Source: Crateriforma conspicua
GTDB taxonomy: Bacteria; Planctomycetota; Planctomycetia; Pirellulales; Pirellulaceae
NCBI RefSeq assembly: GCF_007752935.1
Contig: NZ_CP036319.1
Span: 868,001-932,000 of the forward strand
Reading direction: 5' to 3'
DNA length: 64,000 nucleotides
Part shown: positions 37,108 through 46,700 of the stretch, one piece after another
Numbering within the stretch: position 1 is the first letter of the stretch
Layout: every line of letters starts with the position of its first letter
Notes under the pieces: model-generated
What the model was told of the DNA's origin: nothing
The model's input: only the letters and a program-made list of their open reading frames with translations
Database searches by the model: none
Made by a program: the position numbers and the translations under genes

Positions 37108-38910
37108 ATGGTTCCGCAGCTCAACCGACGGTCGACGGCGACCAAACGTGTCGCCAGCGCAAAGATCGATTCGCCAAAGCTTTTTTACAGGGGGACGACC
37201 GATAGCCAGGTCCGCGTGGCGTCGCGGTCATCACCTGTGGTGCTCGGTCTGGTTGCCATCGTGGTGTCGTGCGTTTCCGCAGGTCGACCGATGGCGGCAC
37301 AGCGTCCCGAGCCGCACCAAGACGTATCGGTCATTCAAGACGAACCATGGGCCGTCTTTCGAACGCCAGGTTTAAGTGATTCCCAGCGGTCACCTTTCTA
37401 TCGGGTCGAGGTCCAAGGACAAACGGCGGATGTCTATGTCACGCGACCGCCGGCGGGCGACGGGCGAACCGACGGCGCGGCCTTTGATCGTGCCGATCGG
37501 CGATCGTTCAGTTTTGCGACTTTCCAATGCGGCAAAGCTGTGGATGTGAGGGTGCAGAAGGTGAACGGGACGTTTCAGAAGGTTCGGTTGCGTCCAAGTC
37601 GAAAGGTTGGCGTCGACTTCGACATTCTTCAGCAAGATGCCCAGGCCGGATGGGTCAAGATTCGCGTGCACAAGCCCGGTGCGAAATTTTCGGTGGAGTT
37701 CATTGATCAGCACTTTCGCCAGCGCCGGGATATACCACGCGATGCATTGTTGTTGTTTGCCGACCCGATGGATGACGAACGCCAGCAATTCGTCGGCGGT
37801 CCGGAAACCAACGACGGCGATATCGGGGTTGTGATGCCCGGGGCCAGTCTTGCTTCTGTTGAAAACAAGCCAGTGGTCGTCTTTCAGCCCGGCGTTCACC
37901 GGATCGGCGATTGGAAGGTGCCCCGAAGCGTTCAGCGGATTCATCTCCAAGGCGGCGCTTATGTGATGGGGGCCATCGATGCAAGATCCGTGGATGGTTT
38001 AACGCTGACGGGATCCGGGATCTTGTCCGGCGAAGACTTTCCATGGCGCGCACAGCACGGTTCAAACGAACCGGTGATGCATGACCCGTGGAAGACGTCC
38101 ATCAAATTGGTCGACGTGGGACCCAATTTCACGATCCAGGGAGTCACTCTGGTCAACGCACCCCACTTTGTTTGCAATACGTTTGACCATGGCGGCACAA
38201 TTCGGAACGTCAAAATCCTTGGCAGTTGGCGATGGAACAACGATGGTTTCGACGTGCCACGAAACGGCATCGTCGAGGATTGTTTCGTGTCAGCCTTTGA
38301 CGATGCATTCAAGCTGTATCACGACCATGCGATGGTTCGAAACTGTGTCGTGTGGCAAATGAACAACGGCGCCGTTTTTCAGTTGGGGTGGTTCGGGAAA
38401 ACCGTTTCCGATGTGCGTGTCAGTCACATCGATGTGATTCATACCGAGTACACCGGCACCAATGAAAACTGGGGCTTGGTCAGCATGGCCCGTCACGACG
38501 GAGCCGGTGTGATCGAAGACTTTGTGTTCGAAGACATCGTGATGGAAGGTCCCGTTGCCCGGATGATGGGACTGCACTTGCACGAATCACCAAGGCAGAA
38601 AGTTCGCGACATGCGATTTCGCGATATCACCGTTGACCGGTGGTTGGACCCGAGCGATTACCACAACATCGCGGAAACCGGCAACGTGCCTTCGCAAGCG
38701 GATCCGTCGGGGGAGACGAATGTCGTCGGTGGTGACGTGCAAGGTTTGACTTTCGAACGTCTGCGGGTGGCTGGCGAGTTCATCAACCAGCAAAACTCTC
38801 AAACGACGGGACGATTCACTGTGATCGGATCGCCAGAGATCAGCTTTGCATCGGGTGGGGCTTCCGACGATCATTCGAAGTCGGGAAGTCGCGATGCGCG
38901 GCAGCATTGA
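37108..38910 (+). CDS. Secreted right-handed beta-helix glycosidase (GH28/GH49-like)
   Basis: 600 aa. A signal peptide lies at ~37-65 ('VLGLVAIVVSCVSAGRPMAA'). After an N-terminal beta-sandwich, a parallel beta-helix starts at ~'PGVHRIGDWKVPRSVQRIHLQGG' (partly quoted) with repeated 'VDGLTLTGSGILSG' and 'TIRNVKILG' rungs. Catalytic acids of the GH28/GH49 group are visible as 'NNDGFDVP' (N-x-D) and 'AFDDAFKLY' (Asp-Asp), but the classic GHG and RIK of polygalacturonase are not evident, so it may act on another polymer. The next gene, 184 bases downstream, is a DapA-family enzyme of the type that cleaves keto-deoxy sugar acids. Confidence 0.82.
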   Translation: MVPQLNRRSTATKRVASAKIDSPKLFYRGTTDSQVRVASRSSPVVLGLVAIVVSCVSAGRPMAAQRPEPHQDVSVIQDEPWAVFRTPGLSDSQRSPFYRVEVQGQTADVYVTRPPAGDGRTDGAAFDRADRRSFSFATFQCGKAVDVRVQKVNGTFQKVRLRPSRKVGVDFDILQQDAQAGWVKIRVHKPGAKFSVEFIDQHFRQRRDIPRDALLLFADPMDDERQQFVGGPETNDGDIGVVMPGASLASVENKPVVVFQPGVHRIGDWKVPRSVQRIHLQGGAYVMGAIDARSVDGLTLTGSGILSGEDFPWRAQHGSNEPVMHDPWKTSIKLVDVGPNFTIQGVTLVNAPHFVCNTFDHGGTIRNVKILGSWRWNNDGFDVPRNGIVEDCFVSAFDDAFKLYHDHAMVRNCVVWQMNNGAVFQLGWFGKTVSDVRVSHIDVIHTEYTGTNENWGLVSMARHDGAGVIEDFVFEDIVMEGPVARMMGLHLHESPRQKVRDMRFRDITVDRWLDPSDYHNIAETGNVPSQADPSGETNVVGGDVQGLTFERLRVAGEFINQQNSQTTGRFTVIGSPEISFASGGASDDHSKSGSRDARQH

Positions 38911-39094
38911 AATCCAATGTTGATGTCCCGCTGTGTTCAGCGGGTTTGGCACGCGGGATGGACCCGGGATCGCCAAACGATATGATCGGCGGCCAGGACT
39001 TGGCTTGCTGCACAAGGCATCGTGCCGACGGCGCGGCTCCGGCTTTCGCAGCAAGCGTCAGACTTTTTGTTAACGATCGTCAGCAGGCAATCGG

Positions 39095-40042
39095 ATGAGT
39101 GATGGCTCGGTTTTTCGTGGATGCATTCCCGCTCTGATGACGCCCTGTGATGAACAGGGCAAGCCAAATTTCGATGCTTTGGTCGGTCACGGCAAGCGGA
39201 TGATCGATGCCGGAATGTCGGGGGTCGTTTACTGTGGATCGATGGGTGAATGGCCCTTGTTATCGGATGCACAGCGGCAAGACGGTGTCAAAGCACTGGT
39301 CGATGCCGGAGTTCCCGTAGTGGTCGGGACCGGCGCGATCAGTCCCGCGGTGGCCGCGGATCACGCACGTCATGCCCAACGTGTTGGTGCAGCCGGGCTG
39401 ATGGTCATCCCGCGTGTGCTTTCGCGCGGGACATCGGCGGCCGCACAACGGAGTCACTTTGCCGCTGTACTCGCTGCAGCACCCGATTTGCCCTCGGTCA
39501 TCTACAACAGCCCCTACTACGGCTATGAAACGAAAGCGGACTTGTTCTTTGAGCTCCGTGATCGTTTCGCGAACTTGGTGGGATTCAAGGAATTCGGCGG
39601 TGCCGATTCACTTAGTTATGCCGCCGAACAAATCACCAGCGGCGACGACGGTTTGTTGTTGATGGCAGGCGTGGATACCCAGGTCTTTCATGGGTTCGTC
39701 CGTTGTGGTGCCGACGGTGCAATCACGGGAATCGGAAACTGTTTGCCCGATGCGGTGTTGCGGTTGGTCGATCTGTGTCGAAAGGCGGCCGCCGGTGACG
39801 TCCGGGCTCGTCGCTATGCCAAAGAACTGGATGATGCCTTGGCCGTCCTTTCACGCTATGACGAAGGACCCGATTTAGTGATGTACTACAAGTACTTGCT
39901 GTATCTGCAAGGATTTCAGGAATACCGAAATCATCTTGAGCCCACCGATGGATTGTCGCCCAGGCAAGCCGCGTTTGCCGAGTCTCAGTTGCAGTTGTTC
40001 CGGGCATGGTGGGATCAATGGGTCCCGCAATGCGACGCTTGA
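39095..40042 (+). CDS. DapA/NanA-family aldolase or dehydratase
   Basis: 315 aa (beta/alpha)8 class I aldolase-family protein. The Schiff-base lysine is in 'LVGFKEFGG', the catalytic Tyr in 'SVIYNSPYYG' and the phosphate/carboxylate-binding Gly-Ser in 'YCGSMGEWPLL' (usual GTTGE, here GSMGE). The start 'MSDGSVFRGCIPALMTPCDEQG' fits. Members include dihydrodipicolinate synthase, N-acetylneuraminate lyase and KDG/2-keto-3-deoxy acid aldolases or dehydratases; the GSMGE variant and the glycosidase neighbour favour a sugar-acid catabolic role over lysine synthesis. Specificity cannot be settled from sequence. Confidence 0.87.
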   Translation: MSDGSVFRGCIPALMTPCDEQGKPNFDALVGHGKRMIDAGMSGVVYCGSMGEWPLLSDAQRQDGVKALVDAGVPVVVGTGAISPAVAADHARHAQRVGAAGLMVIPRVLSRGTSAAAQRSHFAAVLAAAPDLPSVIYNSPYYGYETKADLFFELRDRFANLVGFKEFGGADSLSYAAEQITSGDDGLLLMAGVDTQVFHGFVRCGADGAITGIGNCLPDAVLRLVDLCRKAAAGDVRARRYAKELDDALAVLSRYDEGPDLVMYYKYLLYLQGFQEYRNHLEPTDGLSPRQAAFAESQLQLFRAWWDQWVPQCDA

Positions 40043-40291
40043 TTTTGCGGACGCCATCGCCGCGGGGGGGCGGGGCCTTCGGCGGCGTGAGAATGATTGT
40101 GCAAAAATCAGCTCCCGCATGTTCGACTTTGGTGTTTCGATGGACCATCATGGGGCGGGGCCTTTGATTGGCTCTGCGGGGTGCTATCGTTTCTAAATCT
40201 GATGGGGGTCCGTGCCGAGTCGCTGGATGATCGGGTGTAGCCGGCGATGGATTCCTAGTCAGGCAAACGGACATGACATTGCAGGGCTGGC

Positions 40292-43200
40292 ATGACCCGA
40301 TCGGAAAACAAGACGCTGGACGAGGTGATTGCTGCGTATCTGCAGCGGCTGGAATCGGGGCATCATTTGGACCCCGAGGAATTCGTCCGTCCCTGGCCTC
40401 GCCATCGTGATGCGTTTCTGGGATTCATTCGAAGGGCGAATCCGGCGAACAGTGCGGGCGATACCGAGGCCGGTGACTGGTCCCATACCGGTACGGAACC
40501 GAGTCTTGGTGGGGATGCCAAAGACCTGACCGCTCACGATAACGCCGCGGAACCGCCGTCCGATCCATTGTTAGTGTCGGACGAATCCCGTTCATCGTCG
40601 CTGACCGGTGATGCATCGACAGAGATCCACGTCCGGTCCGGACGTCCAGACGTGGTGGGCGAATACCGGCTGGAACGTTTGATCGGCCGGGGCGGAATGG
40701 CCCGGGTTTATCTGGGACGCCGCCAATCGGATCAGCATCCCGCCGCGGTCAAGGTGCTGGACGCCGTCGCGGCCGCGGATGAAGTGTTGGTACAGCGATT
40801 TCGGCGTGAAGCGTCGGCGATCCGATCACTGGATCACCCACACATTGTGCCACTGCTGGACTTCGGATCCGACGATGATGCGTCGTATCTGGCGTTGAAG
40901 CTGATCGATGGTTGCACGCTTGCTGATTTGGTATCGGCGATGCGAATCGCTGATCCACGATTGCAGAATGAACCCGATTCGGAAATCCAGTCTGGCGGTT
41001 TGTCGACGGTCGGGACGATGTCTGTGGAGATGCCATCCACGTCCGACGGACGCGACCAAGGAACTGGCGAAGCATCCATTCACTCGGGTGCAATGGATGG
41101 TTTTCGTTCGGACGCCATGGCATGTTTTACTGCGTCAGCGAAACACGGTGACCGTTTCCAGGACATCGCGGAAATGATCGCGGTGGCGGCCGATGCGTTA
41201 CAGGCGGCCCATGATCAGGGAATGGTACACCGCGATGTCAAACCATCCAACTTAATGTTGGACTCCACCGGGCACCTGTGGTTGACGGATTTCGGACTGG
41301 CGTCGCTGGGGGAAGCGCACACGGTCGTGACGCAGACGGGGCAAGTGATCGGGACGCCGCACTACATGAGTCCCGAGCAGGCAGTGGCCGATCAGGGTCA
41401 GGTCGATCACCGAAGTGATGTCTATTCACTGGGGGCGACGTTGTACGAATTGGTCACCGGTCGGCGTCCCCATCATGGCGATCGGTTTCGCATCTTGATG
41501 GAGATCAGCGCCGGTCGGTTTCCGCCACCGTCGAAGGTGTTGCCCGACGTTCCCCGGCCGTTGGAAGCGATCATTTTGAAGGCGATGCAGCGAATGCCGT
41601 CGGATCGCTACCAGGCCGCCGCGGACATGGCCGCTGATTTGCGACGATTTGCGGCGGGAACGGCGACCGTCGCGCGGACGCCCGGCCCTGCCGATCATGC
41701 GATTCGCTGGGTGGTGTCCAATCCGAAAGCCGCGCTTGCCGTTGCGACTCTTACCGCGACCATCGTGCTGGCCGTGATTGCGGCTCAGTACCTGATGGGC
41801 CAACGCCTGGCGAGGTTCAACCGCGAACTGGGGACGGCCAACGAGACGCTCGAACGCACCAATGCCGCGCTGGCCAAAAGCAATTTGGATTTGGATCAGA
41901 GCCAGCGGCGGTTGCGGCGGCAGTTGTATGTCGCCGATGTCGCGGCCGCCTATCGCGCCTACGATCGTGGCGATTTCGATGCCGTGGAGCAACTGTTGGA
42001 TCGTCACGACCCGGATCGTGTCGGGATGGCACCGGGGACCTATGATCCGCGCGGATTTGAATGGCGGTTGTTGCGGACCATCACGCATCGCCCGGCACCG
42101 TTGCGGATCGAAGCCGATCCAAAGGGGGTGACCGAGATCGCGGTCACCAGTGATGGGCGTCAACTGGTATCGGTCGGGAATTCCGGGGACGTGGCGATTT
42201 GGAGTCTGGCCGATGGGCCCTCGTATGGGCAACTGATTCGCCGACATCCGATCGGCGGGCGTCTGGATGCCATCGCTGTTTCGCCGGATGCGAAGTGGTT
42301 TGTTACTGGACGCAATGTGCCGTTAGGAATCAACTCGGTTCAGGTGCATCGCATGGACGATGGCGAATTGATTCGCCGACTGGAAGGCCATGGCTATTCC
42401 GTCGAATCGGTTGCGATCTCGGCCGATGGGCAGTTTGTTTCGACCGCGGGACGCTATCACAAGGTGAAAGTGCACGACGCCGAAGGCAACGTTATCGGCA
42501 GCGGAATGGCCGAATCCCGTAACGAATCAATGGCCTTTGCACCGGACGGTGAAACACTTTTAACGGCCTTTCGCGAAACCGATGAAACCACCGGTGATTT
42601 GGTCGGATACAGCATCAAGATGTGGCCGGTGTCGGACATGGATGCGGCGACGAAGTGGCGAACCGAGTTGGACAGTACCTCATTTGCGTTTTCAGGCGAT
42701 GGCCGAAGGATCGTTGTGGCGAACAACAATGACTTTGCTGTCTATGGCTGGCCCGACCGTAAGCAGTGGAAACACCATCGCGGCATTCGCGGACGACTGC
42801 GTTGCATCGCGCTGGACCATGCGGGGCAACACGTCGCGGCGGGCTGTGACAACGGCCTGGTTTATGTGTGGGACCTGAATCGTCCGCTGGATCGTCCGGA
42901 AGTGATCACGGCCAGCGATCGCCGGATCACCAGCATCAAATTCATTGACGCCAATACGTTGGCCGAAGGTGGCGAAGACGGCGTGATCCGTATCCACCGT
43001 TTGAATTTGTCTCGCCAACCGTTCCGGTCCATTGGGGACCCGATGATCAATATTGCGGCGGTGAACCCGGCGGCGACGCAAGTCTATACAAGGCTGCAAG
43101 AAGGCGGTGTCCAGAAGTATGACTTGTCGACCTTGGAGGTCACCGAGGTGGCGACCGATGACGACACACAGCGGAATTCGATCGATGTGTCCAGCGATGG

Positions 43201-43954
43201 CCAATGGATGGCGGTGGGCTGTCAGGGACGCGTCGTCGTCCAATCCGTCGACGATCAAAGCGTGATCGCTCGGTTGCCGATCGTTGGTCAGCCCCAGGAG
43301 CCGGATGCCGTCCGGTTCACCAATGACAATCGGTACCTGTTGTTGTTATTCGACGACCATCTGCGGCGTTACCGAACATCCGATTGGACCGAACAGGAAC
43401 GGGTGACGGGGCCATCGCCTGGTGCCAGTCGGGTGATCACGCTTGATCGACAAGATCGGTACTTGGTCGTATCCCAAGAATTGTTGTGGTGGATCGATTC
43501 GGAAACGATGCGTTTGGTCGATCAACGTCCCAGCCAGTACGGCAACTACTGCAGCGCGGCGCTTTCGGCTTCACAAGAACTGCTGGCCGTTGGGCATCAT
43601 GACGGCACCATCGAACTGCTGCGGACATCCGATGGTTCCCAGCGTCGCTTGATGCGTGGGCATCGTGACAGCGTTGACGGACTGTGTTTCATCGAAGACG
43701 ACCAGACGTTGGTTTCCGCCTGTTCCGGCGGAACGCTTCACTTTTGGGATGTGCGCAGTGGTCGCGACCTAGGCTTTCTGAAATTCGAACATCGCCAATC
43801 CGATCGCTTGTTTTTCAATGAACCGTTACAGCGTCTGATGGTTTTTGGCTTCAACTATCCGTGTAAAGTGCTGGCCGTCGATCCCTTGTTCGCCGGCGAT
43901 TCATTCACCGCGAAGGCGGCCCCAAAAACCGCGATGACACCCGCACCGCGTTGA
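40292..43954 (+). CDS. Ser/Thr protein kinase with C-terminal WD40 repeats
   Basis: 1220 aa. A planctomycete N-terminal box ('LDEVIAAYLQRLESG', 'DPEEFVRPWPRH') precedes a Hanks-type kinase (~125-440): 'LIGRGGMARVYLG', 'HRDVKPSNLM' (~313), 'DFGLASLG' and 'GTPHYMSPEQA'. The kinase carries an insertion of about 65 residues (~215-280), Ser/Thr/Gly-rich, between its lobes. A membrane helix at ~483-503 follows ('AVATLTATIVLAVIAAQYL'), then a helical linker and from ~610 a WD40 beta-propeller region to the end, with repeats such as 'LISVGNSGDVAIWSL'-style blades and 'LVSACSGGTLHFWDV'. It is the largest regulator of the window; the polysaccharide cluster begins 400 bases downstream on the same strand. 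Confidence 0.93.
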   Translation: MTRSENKTLDEVIAAYLQRLESGHHLDPEEFVRPWPRHRDAFLGFIRRANPANSAGDTEAGDWSHTGTEPSLGGDAKDLTAHDNAAEPPSDPLLVSDESRSSSLTGDASTEIHVRSGRPDVVGEYRLERLIGRGGMARVYLGRRQSDQHPAAVKVLDAVAAADEVLVQRFRREASAIRSLDHPHIVPLLDFGSDDDASYLALKLIDGCTLADLVSAMRIADPRLQNEPDSEIQSGGLSTVGTMSVEMPSTSDGRDQGTGEASIHSGAMDGFRSDAMACFTASAKHGDRFQDIAEMIAVAADALQAAHDQGMVHRDVKPSNLMLDSTGHLWLTDFGLASLGEAHTVVTQTGQVIGTPHYMSPEQAVADQGQVDHRSDVYSLGATLYELVTGRRPHHGDRFRILMEISAGRFPPPSKVLPDVPRPLEAIILKAMQRMPSDRYQAAADMAADLRRFAAGTATVARTPGPADHAIRWVVSNPKAALAVATLTATIVLAVIAAQYLMGQRLARFNRELGTANETLERTNAALAKSNLDLDQSQRRLRRQLYVADVAAAYRAYDRGDFDAVEQLLDRHDPDRVGMAPGTYDPRGFEWRLLRTITHRPAPLRIEADPKGVTEIAVTSDGRQLVSVGNSGDVAIWSLADGPSYGQLIRRHPIGGRLDAIAVSPDAKWFVTGRNVPLGINSVQVHRMDDGELIRRLEGHGYSVESVAISADGQFVSTAGRYHKVKVHDAEGNVIGSGMAESRNESMAFAPDGETLLTAFRETDETTGDLVGYSIKMWPVSDMDAATKWRTELDSTSFAFSGDGRRIVVANNNDFAVYGWPDRKQWKHHRGIRGRLRCIALDHAGQHVAAGCDNGLVYVWDLNRPLDRPEVITASDRRITSIKFIDANTLAEGGEDGVIRIHRLNLSRQPFRSIGDPMINIAAVNPAATQVYTRLQEGGVQKYDLSTLEVTEVATDDDTQRNSIDVSSDGQWMAVGCQGRVVVQSVDDQSVIARLPIVGQPQEPDAVRFTNDNRYLLLLFDDHLRRYRTSDWTEQERVTGPSPGASRVITLDRQDRYLVVSQELLWWIDSETMRLVDQRPSQYGNYCSAALSASQELLAVGHHDGTIELLRTSDGSQRRLMRGHRDSVDGLCFIEDDQTLVSACSGGTLHFWDVRSGRDLGFLKFEHRQSDRLFFNEPLQRLMVFGFNYPCKVLAVDPLFAGDSFTAKAAPKTAMTPAPR

Positions 43955-44354
43955 TCCCGATGACGGCTCACTGACGCCTTCGTGGCTTATCTACGAATAA
44001 CCGGCCACTTACAGAGGTTCCGTTACAATCGAAGGCTCCGGCGACCTAACCGCGAAGTTTTCCCTTCCTGCGGATGCGGATGCGGATGCGGATGCGGATG
44101 CGGATGCGGATGGATAAAGCATTCACGCCGTTTTAGAGTTCCCCAACGACGGCGAACCCTATTTCTACGCATATCGACGAATGATTCTGAACGTCAACGC
44201 GTCGGATGCCGTGACCGAACCACGCAAAAACCAGCGATCGCGAGGTGTTATGATGTCGGACTTTCCGTCGATCGCAGTCGTTTTTGCCAAATGATCGTGG
44301 ATGAAACAATAATCGGGGCAGTGCTGAACTTCATTGAGAATCGGAATCATCCGT
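43955..44354. other. Intergenic region with hexanucleotide microsatellite
   Basis: No convincing gene. It holds the TGCGGA microsatellite (annotated separately). I see no terminator after the kinase gene and no clear -35/-10 for the pectate lyase gene. Confidence 0.5.
44070..44112. repeat. CGGATG hexanucleotide microsatellite, seven copies
   Basis: Seven uninterrupted copies of CGGATG occupy 44071-44112, preceded by a partial G. The unit length is a multiple of three, so copy number could vary without shifting any overlapping frame. It lies 240 bases upstream of the pectate lyase start, where length changes could tune transcription. Confidence 0.85.
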
Positions 44355-46700
44355 ATGCTTCACCGTCGACATCTTCACGTCCTGCAATGGTGTTTGTCCG
44401 CGATCCTCATTTTGATTGTTGCAGGAAAGAGTGCCGACGCACAAATTCGCTTCGACAAGAACTTGCTTAGGAATGATGACGCGTGGTTTCAATCCGATGT
44501 CGCTCGGGAAGTCGCCGACAATGTGATCCAATATCAGTCGCCGCAAGGCGGTTGGCCGAAAAGTACGGATTTGGCGAAGCCACCGCGTTCTCCCGATGAC
44601 ATTCCACGGCCCGGCGACGGTCGTGCAAACAGTCTTGATAACGATGCCACCACCGTGCCGATGCAGTTTCTGGCTCGGATGGCGCATGAAACCGGCGACA
44701 TTCGGTACCGAGATTCATTTCTAAAGGGTGTCGACTATCTGCTTGCCGCTCAGTACCCGGGCGGCGGCTGGCCTCAGTTCTGGCCGCTGAGGAAAGGATA
44801 CTACTCACACATCACATTTAATGACGGGGCCATGATTCGCGTCATGCATTTGCTTCGTGATGTGGCGGATGGAGAAGCTCCCTATGGATTTGTGGATGGG
44901 ATGCGACGACGCAAGGCAGCAGAAGCTGTTCGGATTGGCATCGAATGTATTTTGAAGTGCCAGGTGGTTTTCGATGGTGTTCCCACGGTGTGGTGCGCCC
45001 AGCATGATGTCAAGACGCTGGCCCCGGCGCAGGCCCGCAGCTACGAACATCCATCGCTCAGTGGTAGTGAAAGTGCCGGCGTGTTGATATTTCTGATGAG
45101 CGTCAGCGACCCAACGCCCGAGATGATGCGGGCGGTCCAGGCCGGCGTCGAGTGGTTCGACTCGGTAAAGATCGAAGGCTACCGCTACAACAAAAGCCAA
45201 ACGGGTCTTGCACTCACCAAAGATCAACAGGCCGGGCCACTGTGGGCCCGTTTCTACGAGATCAAATCGAATCGTCCGATCTTCAGTGATCGCGATGGAG
45301 TGATCAAGTATGACATTCAGGAAATTGGAGACGAGCGGCGCGGCGGATACTCATGGTACGGAAACTGGGGCCAGAAGGTCGCACAGAAGTATGCCCAATG
45401 GCCTCATCGCGAGGGTGCGAAAAAACGATTGCGATCGCGATCCAGGCGTATCCCAGAGCACAGCGGTGCCAGCGGCTATCGTTGTCGCGTGATCGTATCG
45501 ACCGACATCGGTGGCACGGATCCGGACGACTTTCAGTCCATGGTTCACCTACTTGTCTATTCCGATTTGCTTGATCTTGAAGGGCTGGTTTCGTCGCCAT
45601 ACGGCGAAGGCCGGATGAAGGACATTCTTGATGTGATCGATTGCTACGAACAGGATTACGAATGCCTTTCAAGCTATTCGGACAAATACCCCAATCCGGA
45701 CATCCTGCGTGCGATCACAAAGCAGGGAGAAATCGAGCGTGCTCCCTATGCGGGCGTAAGACGGCCAACCGAAGGGTCTCGCTGGATCATCGATTGTGCC
45801 CATCGAGATGATCCTCGGCCGCTTTATCTCCTGGTCTGGGGTGGGCTAGAGGATGTCGCCCAAGCGTTAAACGATGCGCCGGAAATTTTGCCAAAGTTGC
45901 GTGTTTACTGGATCGGCGGCCCCAACAAAAAGTGGTCTCCAGATGCTTATCAATACGTCGTTGATCATCACCCGACGCTATGGATGATCGAATCCAATGC
46001 AACGTATCGCGGCTGGTATACCGGCGGCGATCAATCGGGTGTCTGGGGCAACGAACAATTTGTGTCCGAGCACATCAAGGGCATCGGCGCGCTCGGGAAC
46101 TTCTTCGTTCGGCAGAAAGCCGACATCAAGATGGGCGACACACCGTCGGTCGGCTGGTTGCTTAACGGTCGTCTCGAAGACCCAAGTCACCCCGGCTGGG
46201 GAGGCAGGTACGTTCGGGCATGGAAGCGGCCCAATCTGAAATTGAATCGTCTGCCGAAGGAGTCTGATCGATTCCAAGTCTTCGGGATTCTCGAATTAGT
46301 GATACCCGCTGGAGATGCGCCGCCAGACGCAAAGGCGACTTTGATAGTCGAGAATCAGCGTCTGATTGGGCATTTGGCTGACGACAGGACGATGCGGTTT
46401 CGGTTCTGTCCAAAAGCCGCGAAACAATACTCGTTCCAGCTCGAAAGCACCGTGGCATCACTGGACGGTTTAAGAGGGGCAATTACGGCCTGTGCACCCG
46501 AGCCCTCGGTTGCCGCACGTCCTGATACCAGGCTGCCAAATTGGTGGACGGACGATCTGGCACCATCTCTGGCGGAAGGCCCGCACAGTGGGGCAAAGAC
46601 CGTCAGCCGTTGGCGAGAGTCCTATCTCAGCGACTTTGCCGGCCGCATTCTTCGCTGTCAGCGACCAGTCCCAGTAAACTCCGCCGAGCTTGCGCCATGA
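44355..46700 (+). CDS. Pectate lyase (PL10) fused to DUF1593 nucleoside-hydrolase-like domain
   Basis: 781 aa from the ATG at 44355 (a TTG at 44334 is also in frame) with a signal peptide ('LSAILILIVAGKSADAQ'). Residues ~30-365 are a PL10 pectate lyase, an alpha/alpha-toroid: 'QSPQGGWPKSTDLA', 'LDNDATTVPMQFLA', 'YPGGGWPQFWPLRKGYYSHITFNDGAM' (partly quoted) and 'GYSWYGNWGQK' near its end. After an Arg/Ser-rich linker (~366-382), residues ~383-745 are DUF1593, a nucleoside-hydrolase-like fold: 'STDIGGTDPDDFQSMVHLL' with the Asp cluster, 'GGPNKKWSPDAYQYV', 'KMGDTPSVGWLL'. It starts a five-element cluster; its TGA overlaps the GH2 ATG by four bases. PL10 cleaves homogalacturonan by beta-elimination; DUF1593 has no proven reaction. 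Confidence 0.9.
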   Translation: MLHRRHLHVLQWCLSAILILIVAGKSADAQIRFDKNLLRNDDAWFQSDVAREVADNVIQYQSPQGGWPKSTDLAKPPRSPDDIPRPGDGRANSLDNDATTVPMQFLARMAHETGDIRYRDSFLKGVDYLLAAQYPGGGWPQFWPLRKGYYSHITFNDGAMIRVMHLLRDVADGEAPYGFVDGMRRRKAAEAVRIGIECILKCQVVFDGVPTVWCAQHDVKTLAPAQARSYEHPSLSGSESAGVLIFLMSVSDPTPEMMRAVQAGVEWFDSVKIEGYRYNKSQTGLALTKDQQAGPLWARFYEIKSNRPIFSDRDGVIKYDIQEIGDERRGGYSWYGNWGQKVAQKYAQWPHREGAKKRLRSRSRRIPEHSGASGYRCRVIVSTDIGGTDPDDFQSMVHLLVYSDLLDLEGLVSSPYGEGRMKDILDVIDCYEQDYECLSSYSDKYPNPDILRAITKQGEIERAPYAGVRRPTEGSRWIIDCAHRDDPRPLYLLVWGGLEDVAQALNDAPEILPKLRVYWIGGPNKKWSPDAYQYVVDHHPTLWMIESNATYRGWYTGGDQSGVWGNEQFVSEHIKGIGALGNFFVRQKADIKMGDTPSVGWLLNGRLEDPSHPGWGGRYVRAWKRPNLKLNRLPKESDRFQVFGILELVIPAGDAPPDAKATLIVENQRLIGHLADDRTMRFRFCPKAAKQYSFQLESTVASLDGLRGAITACAPEPSVAARPDTRLPNWWTDDLAPSLAEGPHSGAKTVSRWRESYLSDFAGRILRCQRPVPVNSAELAP

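Noticed and set aside
43982-44470. 162-residue frame with a Cys-Gly repeat.
   Set aside because: The repeat comes from the microsatellite, the rest has no features and it overlaps the pectate lyase start.
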